Assembly: GCA_963693365.1 (NCBI GenBank)
Contig: CAVNZM010000002.1
Coordinates: 16,120,001-16,184,000, forward strand
Direction: 5' to 3'
Length of the DNA: 64,000 nucleotides
From: Amoebidium appalachense
Taxonomy: Eukaryota > Ichthyosporea
Below are positions 54,978 through 64,000 of this stretch, piece by piece (position 1 is the first letter of the stretch; the number at the start of each line of letters is the position of its first letter). The notes under the pieces are model-generated. The model searched no databases. It saw only the letters and a list, made by a program, of their open reading frames with translations, and was not told the origin of the DNA. A program made the position numbers and the translations under genes.

Positions 54978-56115
54978 AGGGAGGTACCACCAGGGCGGAC
55001 GTCGATATTAACTACTCCCCCCCCCCCCCCCCCCCCCCCCCCCCTTTCAAATTCAAAATTACCTAATCATAATTATCTGATTGATTCGACCACGTGCTGG
55101 AACAGTTGGCATAGTGTACAGCCGAGTACGGTGGCTGATTTATAATGATAACCTGTACGAACATGTCCCAAGATTATTTATCCCTGAAATTCAGTTCGAA
55201 TCAAAGCAACTCGCACTATGGGGACCCCATAATTATTAGTGCACGTGGTGCATGATGCGAGTATAGTAGGTGCCCACGGTGGCATGACCTTGTTGACTGT
55301 TTGAATATGCATGCGCAGTCACATTTAAAGGGGGTTTCTTTTAGGCCCATTAATTGTCCCCATTCCAGCACATCCGGGTCAAGCCAATTGCTTAGCATAT
55401 ATATCAAAATCTGGAGCTGCAATCTTCTTCCTGGCGCTTGATTATTATTTTTCCTTTCTTTCCTTCTTATTTCTCTCTTTTCTTTTTTCTTTTTGTTGTA
55501 TTTTGGCGCATCTGTAACATGCTTCCGGCCAAACGATGGTGCGCAGCTGATGCGCAGCACGCCAATCACATAGCTAGAAATCCCTTTGACCCGACCCGAC
55601 CCGGAAAGCTAAAAGAAACTCTTTAAAAGACGCATCGGGCATGGGAATCTCACGATCACGGTCTCAGACCTAACACGTACTGACGTGTTGCCGCACGTGC
55701 GACGTTTAGCATCTACTCAGGCGGCAAAAAAAAAAAAAAAAGAAGAAATGAGACACCGCCTCAGTAGGTGGTAGGTCTCAGACGTCGACGCATTGGCCAT
55801 GGGCAATGCTAAATTGCGAATGCACAAGTTGATAGACCGCACCATGCTGCCTGTGCCGTGTGCTGAGAAACTGAAACGGTTCCAATCATCGTCTGGCAGG
55901 CACCCTTGAATAAATTTTAAACGTAAGACCTTTGGGCTCTGTTGAACCGCTTGATGATGGCCCATCTAGTACTAATTAGCGCAGGACCGTCCATTCATAT
56001 AGGCGAACGTGCGACTGCACACATGTACATAAAAGGGTAACGTCATGGGGGGACATGGCCATGGCAACGGTAACGACTGAAACCACGGCACTGGGCTATG
56101 AATAGACAGACCCTA

Positions 56116-56289
56116 CAGTCGGCGTCCACGAATAAGAGAGAGACTCCACGAATAAGAGATCTAGCGCTACCAAAGTTGGGGGGACAATTATATGACGTCA
56201 TAGTTTTTTATGGAGTGACGTCATTTTCTCATATTTGAGAAGAAGATACTTTAGCGTGGAGGGAGTCTCTTATTCGTGGACGCCGACTG
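56116..56289. mobile_element. 174-bp Tc1/mariner-type MITE with TA target duplication
   Basis: The ends are inverted repeats: CAGTCGGCGTCCACGAATAA at the left, and the reverse complement of the same sequence at 56265-56289 on the right; the match extends through AGAGA to about 25 bp. TA dinucleotides at 56114-56115 and 56290-56291 flank it, the expected Tc1/mariner/pogo target duplication. CCACGAATAAGAGA is repeated again at 56147-56159 inside the left end. There is no coding capacity, so it depends on a transposase in trans. Confidence 0.88.
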
Positions 56290-56645
56290 TACAATAGTCA
56301 GTCGCTGTTTCGCCAGACAAAAGTTTTATTCTTTTTATCTTCTATGCTGGAGCTAATCACTATATCTATTCCATCTATCTGCGGCCTGCCTAGCGGGCCT
56401 CGGTGATCACGAGGCTGCAGTTGTCTGGTGTACATGTATACGTAGGACCTGTCTGTTAACCTCGAGCTCCTCATGAGACTACATATGTGCATATGCATGT
56501 AGGGCCCCTGAAGCACGTGTGGGCAGTGGGAGTTACTTCCGAGATCAACGTTGATCGTGATATGACTCACACGTTTTTTGTACAGACTGTCCGGCACGGC
56601 CGTATATATATAGGTGGGTGTTAAACGTAGGTGGAGTTACTGTAA

Positions 56646-57756
56646 GGGCCTGTTTGGTAGCGCGCTAAATACGGTTTTTTATCGTATTCGTATTTAGGGC
56701 CTTAATACGTATACGATCCCGTGGCATGCCAAACACGCCGCGGGGTTTTATTTTTTGTTAATACGATAGGGATCGCTTTTATATCGCACGAAAATCAACT
56801 CCGGAGGTGATTTTCGTAAATACGATATAGGAAATTAGCCAATCAGAGCATTTCGCATTATTTATTAGCTATCAGCTAGCCAATGGTACAACGTAAGCCG
56901 CAACGGGCACATTTTTACTACAGCACGCATGCCGGCGCATGCACGTGAACAATTCACTGTTAAAAAAAAGGTCGGTGTCATACACGTCATTTTGTGTACA
57001 TGCTCAGTAAATATTGGCACATGAATTTGGGCTGCACAGGTAAGACAGAGGATGAGGAACCCTACACGGTACCTATTGATAGTCTCCGTGCTGTGTTGTA
57101 GATCCTTGGCCGTCCTGCGAACCGAGTCGCCATGCCCAAGAATAAGCATCAGTAGACACACGATCTCTTTAACGTCCATGTGCGCACTCTCTTTCACGTA
57201 AGGCCGCATCTCTTCAATTAACTGGCTTATGGCTTCGGGGCTTGCGCGCATGACAATGATGTGCAAAACACGGCGAGGGTGTCCCGATTCTAACAGCTCA
57301 CGAACATGTTCCTTTCCAGAGAGTGAGCGTGTGTTTTGCTGCTGCTTGTTTTCAGATGCGTATTGCATAACAATTGCTGCGCCAGCAGCGGCACACACCA
57401 CCGCAATAACTGGCAGTATCCCTTCAATAACAGACATCCTAACCTATTGTTAAACAGAGCAAGACTCGCTGTCGGTGACTCGTTTTTGCCGTTCGCTGTA
57501 ATGCTGGCTACAGCTGCACCAGCCTATATGCATGGGCGCATACCGAAGGATGATCAATGGGTGCGAATAGGGCCAATCAGATCTCGTGAACCATGTATCG
57601 ACATTTTATGTGACCAGTCACGCCTGACAGCGTTTGGAAGGCACCAACCGTATTTAGGCCCTAAATACGCATACCACGATAAATTTTGTAAATACGGTAG
57701 ATCGTATTTGGGGCCTAAATACGAATAATATTATTGGGGTGCTGCCAAACAGGCCC
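56646..57756 (-). mobile_element. PIF/Harbinger-type DNA transposon derivative, 1111 bp, TAA target duplication
   Basis: Left end GGGCCTGTTTGGTAGC, right end the complement GCTGCCAAACAGGCCC. Flanking TAA at 56643-56645 and 57757-57759 fits the 3-bp TWA duplication of PIF/Harbinger elements. Both subterminal regions carry several copies of CGTATTTAGGGCC or its complement, likely transposase-binding repeats. The interior encodes only the N-terminal part of a transposase, so the element is non-autonomous by internal deletion. Confidence 0.88.
56865..57437 (-). pseudogene. Truncated Harbinger transposase, N-terminal HTH part only
   Basis: ATG 57437 opens a 190-codon frame. Residues around DVKEIVCLLMLILGHGDSVR and DLQHSTETINRYR match the helix-turn-helix that precedes the DDE domain of Harbinger transposases (DDE_Tnp_4 type: a lineage-conserved LxxLGxGxSxR, then STxTIxRxF). 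After NRYR the frame degenerates and no D-D-E block is present before the terminal repeat. AATAG|GTACCG at the break could be the first donor of the original gene, which would put the missing catalytic exon in the deleted segment. The N-terminus has a hydrophobic stretch (IVMQYASEN preceded by Ala-rich residues) whose meaning is unclear. Confidence 0.75.
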
Positions 57757-57759
57757 TAA

Positions 57760-59997
57760 GTGTTGCTGTACAAATACGTGCCCACCATGGGCTGGTGGGT
57801 TGGGTGCCCGATCCTGATCATGGCTATGGCTAGCTAGCTATTATTATTATTATTGTAGCTATAGGAGGCCTCAAGTAAGTTGCCCCTAGTAGGGCCCCAC
57901 AATAATGCAAAACATAGCCGTGATCACCTGCACACCGAAACCACGGTGGCACGGAGGTGGCACGGCCACACACTTACAAAAACACTATTTTTAGCGCGCT
58001 CGAGACGGGCCCACTGCAGCCGGCGGGGCTTGCACAAGCACGAGCTTGAGGGCGCGGCGCAACTTGCAAGGGAAATTCCCACCCGACGCATTCCCATGGA
58101 TGCGCGGCATGCCAATCAGCTCGCTGTCGGTGCTATGAATAAGTTTAGCCAATCACGTGGCTAGCTCGGACCGGTATTTTGAACTATGGTGGCGAAGATT
58201 GAATGCCATGGCACAAGTAAGGGTATCTTTTGAATGCCGTTCTGCATATCCCACAGCCGATCCACGATGAAGATTCTTGCTTCTGTGGTGCCGTGTATAG
58301 ACCGGTTTAGAAATGTTTTTTTTTCAAATTCTGCCTAACCTTATGTGGCTCACCGGAACAATTCGAATCTTGTGACTGGTTGCGCCAAAAGTAAGGGCCA
58401 AGGTAAGGGCCGCTCAGGCGGTGACAGGCCAAAATCTCAGACCGACAGCCTCTCAAAAGCAGTTAGGCCCCGATTTTACTTAGAAAGTTGGTTTTCGTCC
58501 ATAAGAAAAAGTTTTAGGAAATAGAAAGGCGCGCAAAAATGATATAAGCAGTCGGGGTGCTCCGACAACGCCTACATCGCCAAAATCGTCAAAACCCGTT
58601 TTGCATAGCATCTTACCACCTTGCCTCGAGGTCGATCGTCTACGATGATATTATGGTTTTTGCCTGTTTTCGCTACGAAATAGGCGCCGGACACCCCATG
58701 TTGCTTATACAACAATTGCTTGTCGCTTTGTTTATCAAGTTATTTATTAATGGAGCAAACCCCCTTTTCTATTCAAATTATTGATTTTAAGCACTATAAG
58801 CAGGATTTGGTATATGACCGCCGATCACTCAGCCCTTCATTTCGCCAGTTCGGCTGGCTGGATCTCCCGAGAGCGAAGCAAACGCAATGAGATTCTCAAT
58901 TAGTAAATCTAAATTGGTCTATCTCATCGGATGCTCGCTCGAGAGGGGATCACGTTCGTCACGGACAAAACATGTTGTGATGGCATAAGCTTCCAGATAA
59001 TTAACTTTGGCGCAGGATCCATTGCATTTGATTAAATTTAAAAACCAATAGGCTAGTTATACCGCTGTGGAAGACCGCTTGTCATAAGCACAATTATCAG
59101 TTGGCTTCATGCAGGCCCCAGGACTCGAGTCCACAGGCGCCACCGCCGGGCACGTCATCGGCACGCCGTGCCCGGCGGCATTACGGGGGGGCAACGGTCC
59201 GATCGCGACAGCTGCAGATCTCGGAGTCAACACACACAAACACACACAAAAAAAGAAGAAAGAAAGAAGGAAAAGAAAGGAAAAGAAAACGAGCCTTGCA
59301 TAAGTTTTCGATCTACTTAGCCCAGGCGTCCATGATTCCTGATTCGAAAACGCATGCAGCCAAGATCCGCTATATGTTCGCTTGGTACGCGCCGAATGTG
59401 GGTGGGGTAGTAATCTTGTGTGCGGTTATATACAGGAACACATTCTTCAAAGGCGTCGGTGGTGCTTTTTAGGTTGTGATACGACAAACGGGCCCTCATT
59501 CCTACATCTGGATGGTGTGTGTGTAGTAGATTGCTCCCTTTTTCCAACTATCGCAAAATCCTACTCAATTGATCAGCTTGGTAGGCTGTGTGATTGTTTT
59601 CCTCTATCTCTAGCGCTTGGAGCTGCTGCAAAGCTGAGCACTTTGCAACTGTTTTTTTTTTTTAATTCAACAGTATCAACACACATGTTGTATGCACTCG
59701 CTGAGCAAAAATTATAACCTTTTTTTTTTTCCGCATTTGACACAGAAGCAAATAATCTCGACACATCGAATTTGGCCGAGTTTCCATCCATTTTGTTGAA
59801 TAGTGTCGACCTGGATAATCCAAGACCGTTGATTGTCAATTTGAACTCAAGGCCGTGTGCGCCTGACCGGAAAACTTGAGAAACTGTTTTGCATCGATTC
59901 TCCCACGTTTGTAAAACCCAGAACTTCTCTTTCCAAATATCTAATTAGGGCTCTAGTAACCTTACTTATCACCCTTTTGATAATCAAGAATACGAAA
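57760..59997. other. Interval without a recognised gene, upstream of the RVxF protein
   Basis: Mostly balanced, repeat-poor DNA. Small frames at 57880-58164 and 58557-58784 show no protein-like conservation that I can recognise. It ends in the 5' flank of the ORF at 59998. Confidence 0.35.
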
Positions 59998-61071
59998 ATG
60001 CTTTCGAAGGGACAATCAAGTACGTGTGCGCTCTCATTTAACCTTAGCCCCGAAGCCAAACACAGTAGCCCCTACACGGCGGGTCGAAGACCTTCACCCT
60101 CACCGTTTTCAGACATGGAGCAAGAATTTCTTCGCCTCAGTTTGGATACACACGGGGGCAAGCAAGACCACTCCGTTATGCGCACATCGAGCCTACCAGA
60201 GCAATCCGGCCCGCGTGGGAGCATGAGCAAGAGAGTAGACTCCCCCATGGTTAAGCACAGCGGTGTTTACGTTCCGCCGACCGGCCACTCGAATCTTCGA
60301 GAATATGTTCCACCACCTGCCGCGGGAGATCGCATTCCCGGATCAGTGCCCACCTACTGCGACCAGCAGAGCACACGCACAAAAAAATCCAGGCAAAACG
60401 CGAAAAATCTGGTAGGAAAGCCGCCGAAAGTAGTGCCTGTAAACCCCCCTGCAAAGATTCCCCACCTTGAGGCCATGGGATTTCACGACGTAGATGGCAT
60501 CGATTTCGACGATGATGTGCCCGCTGGGTTCCAAAAAGCCCCCAGCGCAAAAGCGATGGAACCCCCCAACGTCAAGTTGCACCAATCAAAAGTGGGCAGG
60601 TCTGGGCCGGCACCGCAAAACCCTCGTTCCGCGACGGATAAACCCGCCAAGGAGTCTAAGGGCCTGTCCTGGATTTCAGGCATGTTCGATGCATTCGACG
60701 GGTTTTCGTCTTCTGTTTCCCGTTCCTTGTCCTCGTCACCCATGCTCTCTCGCAAACATGGGAAACTCGGTGCCAACCACAAGCAGTCCAAAAACCCCCA
60801 GCAGAATGTCCGGCAGGTGCGGTTCTTCCCCCACGTGGTACTGGGGGATACGTGGTCGGACCTGGATTATGATAGGACCCCCCTTGAAACCCCCCCACTA
60901 ACGCCTGGTGAGTTGCTGAAAATTGCGAAAGAGGTGACGGAGTATAAGCAGTACGAGATGGCCGTGCACCCCCAGAGCAGACATAACACAACCCTGCCTC
61001 TCCCTAGACTCGTCGCCGCCCGGGCCCAAAGTATGGCTGCCCAGCCCGCGCCTGTTCCCGCTATTAGTTAA
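59998..61071 (+). CDS. Predicted PP1-docking (RVxF) disordered protein, intronless, 357 aa
   Basis: ATG 59998 is the first ATG of the frame; an upstream GTG at 59857 is not a credible start. Residues 1-265 are Ser/Pro-rich with an acidic patch (DVDGIDFDDDVPAGF) and SRSLSSSPMLSR. Near residue 272 there is RQVRFFPHVVLGDTWSDLDY followed by DRTPLETPPLTPGE and YKQYEMAVHPQSRHNT. VRF after a basic residue is a canonical PP1-binding RVxF. The following block resembles, from memory, a conserved C-terminal module of fungal proteins of the pattern VxF..I.DTW....YDR...LTP...FK.EM.VH..S..YT. The function is therefore probably PP1 targeting, by inference. AATAAA at 61396-61401 supports a 3' UTR of about 330 nt. 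Confidence 0.75.
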   Translation: MLSKGQSSTCALSFNLSPEAKHSSPYTAGRRPSPSPFSDMEQEFLRLSLDTHGGKQDHSVMRTSSLPEQSGPRGSMSKRVDSPMVKHSGVYVPPTGHSNLREYVPPPAAGDRIPGSVPTYCDQQSTRTKKSRQNAKNLVGKPPKVVPVNPPAKIPHLEAMGFHDVDGIDFDDDVPAGFQKAPSAKAMEPPNVKLHQSKVGRSGPAPQNPRSATDKPAKESKGLSWISGMFDAFDGFSSSVSRSLSSSPMLSRKHGKLGANHKQSKNPQQNVRQVRFFPHVVLGDTWSDLDYDRTPLETPPLTPGELLKIAKEVTEYKQYEMAVHPQSRHNTTLPLPRLVAARAQSMAAQPAPVPAIS

Positions 61072-61395
61072 AAAATAATTTGACATATGCTTTGTTGATG
61101 ATAGGTTTTCTGTTTAGAGATAGTTTTTGACTTTCGAACTGTAATTGACACGTGATATGAGAATCGTCGTATGGTCGAACTCCGCATATGAAAGGTTTCC
61201 ACCGGACTAGTTTCCAATTTTCAAGTTGCCTATCTGACATATATTAATCATTTGCAATCGATTATGAGCACACCCCTGGATAGATGTGCATAACCATATA
61301 TGATGTTTTCTATTATCGTTCTTGTACCGTTTGCTGAAATTTGTGAACCCATTTAGCCTGGCTGTATGAAAAATATAGGACCACCATTGCTCTCA

Positions 61396-61401
61396 AATAA
61401 A
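61396..61401 (+). promoter_or_regulatory. Poly(A) signal AATAAA of the RVxF-protein gene
   Basis: Lies 325 nt after the stop codon, in AT-rich sequence free of repeats. Confidence 0.55.
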
Positions 61402-61504
61402 GGGAGTACAATCAACACGACTTCTCGATGTGTGTTCGAATTCAGAGTCCTTGAAGTCAAACCCTAATGTTGTCTGTCATTCCAGTGTTCACCCATCCTT
61501 TCCC

Positions 61505-61505
61505 C

Positions 61506-61539
<34 letters not shown>

Positions 61540-61712
61540 TCCCCAAAAAAACAAAATGCGCAACTCTGGCACTATGGAAGACTGCCTCCTCGCTCCTCCC
61601 CCCCCCCCCCCCCCCCCCCCCCCCCCGTCCCCAAAAAAACAAAATGCGCAACTCTGGCACTATGGAAGACTGCCTCCTCGCTCCTCCCCCCCCCCCCCCC
61701 CCCCCCCCCCCC
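61505..61712 (+). repeat. 88-bp tandem duplication of a unit bordered by poly(C)
   Basis: A 59-bp unique segment beginning GTCCCCAAAAAAACAAAATG is present at 61539-61597 and again at 61627-61685 without a mismatch that I can see. Poly(C) lies before, between and after the copies. Confidence 0.9.
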
Positions 61713-62303
61713 GATGGCATACAAAGTATGAAAACACTCTCTAGATCTGTCATGAGTCAACACACTTTTTCATACTGTCTAGCAGGTACCCACACACATG
61801 ACACACGGTGCCTACAGTGCTTTCAGCTGACTTAATGCACCAATCGGCTTTTTTAGTTTGTAGTCATATGATTGGCCGGCCATGGGATATCTATAAAGGA
61901 ATCCTTTGTTTCGATCGTTCAGAAATTGACTGTGAGAGTTAAACCGCCAGCCAGTCGAATCCCAAAGACGTTCCTTGTGCCGATTGGTGCAGAAAGTCAG
62001 TGCAAGCACTGTAATCAACATGATAGCTTCATGCACAATAGCCGGGACAACATCACATGGTCACGTTATAGTTTCGATAGCCACCACTCCTGCACCACCA
62101 ACCAGCACTGATTGATAAAGTCTAAGAGTCCGACATCATCATGATACTAAGTTACTAGCGTCGCAGAACATATGTATCTTTTTGGCGTTAGCTACATACA
62201 CTGTTGCTGGCAATATGCACGGTCAGATGTCATGTACAGTACGTAGGCTCGAAGGAAAACCTGTGTTTAGCTACGAGCGGGGTGTGTCGGTGTGCTGCAA
62301 CCA

Positions 62304-62387
<84 letters not shown>

Positions 62388-62778
62388 AGGAGGGGACTGA
62401 TATGTCCATACGCTGGAAGTCCCCTCGCACCTGACTGGACAAAACACCATCCGATGACGTAAAAACAGGGGAGAACGATTCGATCCCCAAGCGACATAAA
62501 GGGGCCGTCAGGCCCCTCTAGCATGGGGTTGGGGGGGCGGCAGCCCCCCCCATTTAGCGCCCAGACACACATAGGCTATGGTTATTGGGTTTATGTTTTT
62601 ATTTTGGAAACTATTTTCAAATACCGTATTGTTTTAGCCGGGTATGGCGCGATCCCCTATACCTAGGGGCTTCCTTCGTGTAGACCTACCTCAGGGGGGG
62701 ATTTGGGGGGTGTTTGCAATGATGATTTGAGATATATATTTTGCAGCCACATTCATCAATTTATTCCTGACACATTTG
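61713..62778. other. Convergent intergenic interval
   Basis: A 79-codon frame at 61872-62111 begins with ATG but lacks recognisable similarity. A C52-G29 palindromic junction lies at 62307-62387. TTTATT at 62760-62765 reads AATAAA on the minus strand, just after the K+ channel stop. Confidence 0.4.
62307..62387. repeat. C52-G29 junction
   Basis: As at 54907, a perfect C-to-G inverted repeat without spacer. Confidence 0.95.
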
Positions 62779-63396
62779 CTAAACACCAACACCAATCATC
62801 GGGTGATCAATTTTATCCTCTGGGGATTTTGGACACCTTGTCTCTGATTCATACAACTCTTTCAAAACGGCCAAGTGTTGCTCCACCCGCACGATTTCCT
62901 CCCTTAGTTTATGTATAAGCAAAGTTTCGTTATTACGAGCGATTGCACGTTCAAATTCGGTAGAATTGTGGTTTGCATTAGGCTGACGCTTCTCTTCCTT
63001 TGACGACATACACGAACCAGGGATCGTGACGGTTGATTGGGACATTCCTGCGTCTGCCCCCAAGCCGAACACGAGCGGGTTTTTGGTCACCGAGACAGAA
63101 TTCAGATCGCTCATCGTAGATTCCGATCTGCATTTTTTCATTTGTTCGCTTTTTCTCTCGCGCTCGTCTTCCTCTGCTAGTTCTGATGCCGCCTCCCCAA
63201 ATGCCTGACCGAGCATTGTGATTGGATAAGCCAGGCAGATAAGGGCTGCAACCATGGTTACCATAGCAACGAATCTTCCCTGGTGGGTGACGGGGAACAT
63301 GTCCCCATAGCCCACCGTCGTGAGGGTCACCATAGACCACCACATGGCAGATGGAATGTTCTGGAAAGCTGTGGCTGACCCGGCATTTGGCCCGTT
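62779..63396 (-). CDS. Voltage-gated-type K+ channel, last exon (pore, S6, C-terminal tail), 205 codons
   Basis: The exon follows an acceptor CCTCATCAG and ends in TGA. It starts with the pore helix (FQNIPSAMWWSMVTLTTVGY) and the K+ selectivity filter TTVGYGD, then S6 (RFVAMVTMVAALICLAYPIT). The usual Kv S6 hinge PVP is replaced by YPI. The cytoplasmic tail has a charged linker (EEDERERKSEQMKK), a Ser-rich stretch and a likely coiled coil (LLIHKLREEIVRVEQHLAVL). S1-S5 and any T1 domain are not visible between 63397 and the right edge, so they must lie beyond it. A poly(A)-like AATAAA follows 13 nt after the stop. Kv versus another six-TM K+ channel class cannot be settled from this exon. Confidence 0.88.
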   Translation of the reverse strand, partial: NGPNAGSATAFQNIPSAMWWSMVTLTTVGYGDMFPVTHQGRFVAMVTMVAALICLAYPITMLGQAFGEAASELAEEDERERKSEQMKKCRSESTMSDLNSVSVTKNPLVFGLGADAGMSQSTVTIPGSCMSSKEEKRQPNANHNSTEFERAIARNNETLLIHKLREEIVRVEQHLAVLKELYESETRCPKSPEDKIDHPMIGVGV

Positions 63397-63458
63397 CTGA
63401 TGAGGGATGCCATGGTGTTGGTGTAATGGCGTGGGTAGGATGGGTGTTTTTTTCTTTT

Positions 63459-63489
<31 letters not shown>

Positions 63490-63513
63490 GGTGGTGGTGG
63501 TGGTGGTGGTGAT

Positions 63514-63552
<39 letters not shown>

Positions 63553-64000
63553 AGCTTGTGTTTGTGGCCGCCTAGTTAGCATGCTGGAGGATGGTCTGGA
63601 GTTCCTTACATATCCCCCCTCCTCCCCCGCGCGCCTCCCTCCACCCGTGATCACTCCTGCATGCCCCCCCCCCCCCCCCCCCCCCACCCCCCCCCCCCCC
63701 CTCCCCCCCCCTTCCCCCTTTCTGAATTCCTGCAACCGTTGAACCCGGATCCTCACACCTACAACCTCTTTGGACCGTTCCGGCACGATGACCCAATTAC
63801 AACCCATTCTAGATCTCCAACCTTTTCTTTGTTTTAAACGCCTGCAGCGTTGAGTCCCCACTATTGGTATGGGGAGACAGACACTTGGGAACTTCAAGAA
63901 GATGGAGAGAAGGAATAGAGGGGGAGGAAAAGAGGGGGAAGGGGGGGGGGGGGGGGGGGGGAGAAGAGAGGGAGGGGGGGGGGGGGGGGGGGGGGGGGAG
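63397..64000. other. Intron of the K+ channel gene, to the right edge
   Basis: Contains poly(T) at about 63458-63489, (GGT)n, poly(G) 63516-63550, poly(C) 63664-63702 and G runs at the edge. An open frame through 63720-63830 has no Kv similarity and is not called. Confidence 0.5.

Larger units (their letters stand above)
51430..56115. other. Gene-poor interval rich in poly(G)/poly(C)
   Basis: No gene with joined exons found. It contains (AC)n at 52239-52271 and 52420-52477, (GT)n at 53136-53177 and 53577-53628, a cluster of at least seven long G or C runs at 53644-54099, and a C62-G9 junction at 54907-54977. A short exon-like piece (YLNRLVASHN, 52511-52540, followed by GTATCC) could not be linked to anything. 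Confidence 0.4.

Noticed and set aside
59857-59997. N-terminal extension of the RVxF protein from a GTG
   Set aside because: GTG is not a normal eukaryotic start, and the extension is hydrophobic and unlike the rest of the protein.
61872-62111. 79-aa ORF
   Set aside because: No recognisable motif, no joining exon and no clear transcript context.

Overview
The window is nuclear DNA from an intron-rich eukaryote. Every gene call below rests on exons whose splice sites and phases I could join by eye. The introns are hundreds to thousands of bases long and packed with (GT)n/(AC)n, (CT)n and very long poly(C)/poly(G) runs. The gene set (CMTR1, GDAP1-like, NRBP-like, MMADHC-like, a BTB protein ending in a C1q-like fold, a Kv-type channel) suggests an animal or a close unicellular relative of animals. 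An ichthyosporean such as Sphaeroforma is my best guess, but this is inference and not proven by the sequence.

Layout. 1-911: 3' part of a non-LTR retrotransposon reverse transcriptase (minus). 1926-15257: a 17-exon cap 2'-O-methyltransferase gene, CMTR1 (minus). 16133-23931: a six-exon GDAP1-like, tail-anchored GST-family gene (plus). 26189-26776: an unrecognised intronless ORF (plus). 28669-30066: an intronless family III CoA-transferase (minus). About 31369-40172: an NRBP/WNK-like pseudokinase with a C-terminal CCT/OSR1_C-like segment (plus). 42658-46561: a BTB/T1-domain protein with a C1q-like C-terminus (minus). 47222-51429: an MMADHC-like cobalamin trafficking protein (plus). 51430-59997: gene-poor, with a 174-bp mariner-type MITE and a 1.1-kb PIF/Harbinger derivative. 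59998-61071: an intronless protein with a PP1-docking RVxF motif (plus). 62779-63396: last exon of a voltage-gated K+ channel (minus), whose upstream exons lie to the right.

Three gene pairs are head to head (CMTR1/GDAP1-like; CoA-transferase/NRBP-like; BTB-C1q/MMADHC), so bidirectional promoters are likely. The genes do not form one pathway: they cover mRNA capping, mitochondrial outer-membrane dynamics, WNK-type signalling, B12 trafficking and K+ conductance.

The most unusual structure lies in the introns. There is a dispersed element of about 130 bp (full form about 285 bp, with a box-B-like motif) bordered by poly(C), and (GT)n tends to follow 5' splice sites while (CA)n precedes 3' splice sites. 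Homopolymer and microsatellite lengths may be affected by assembly.
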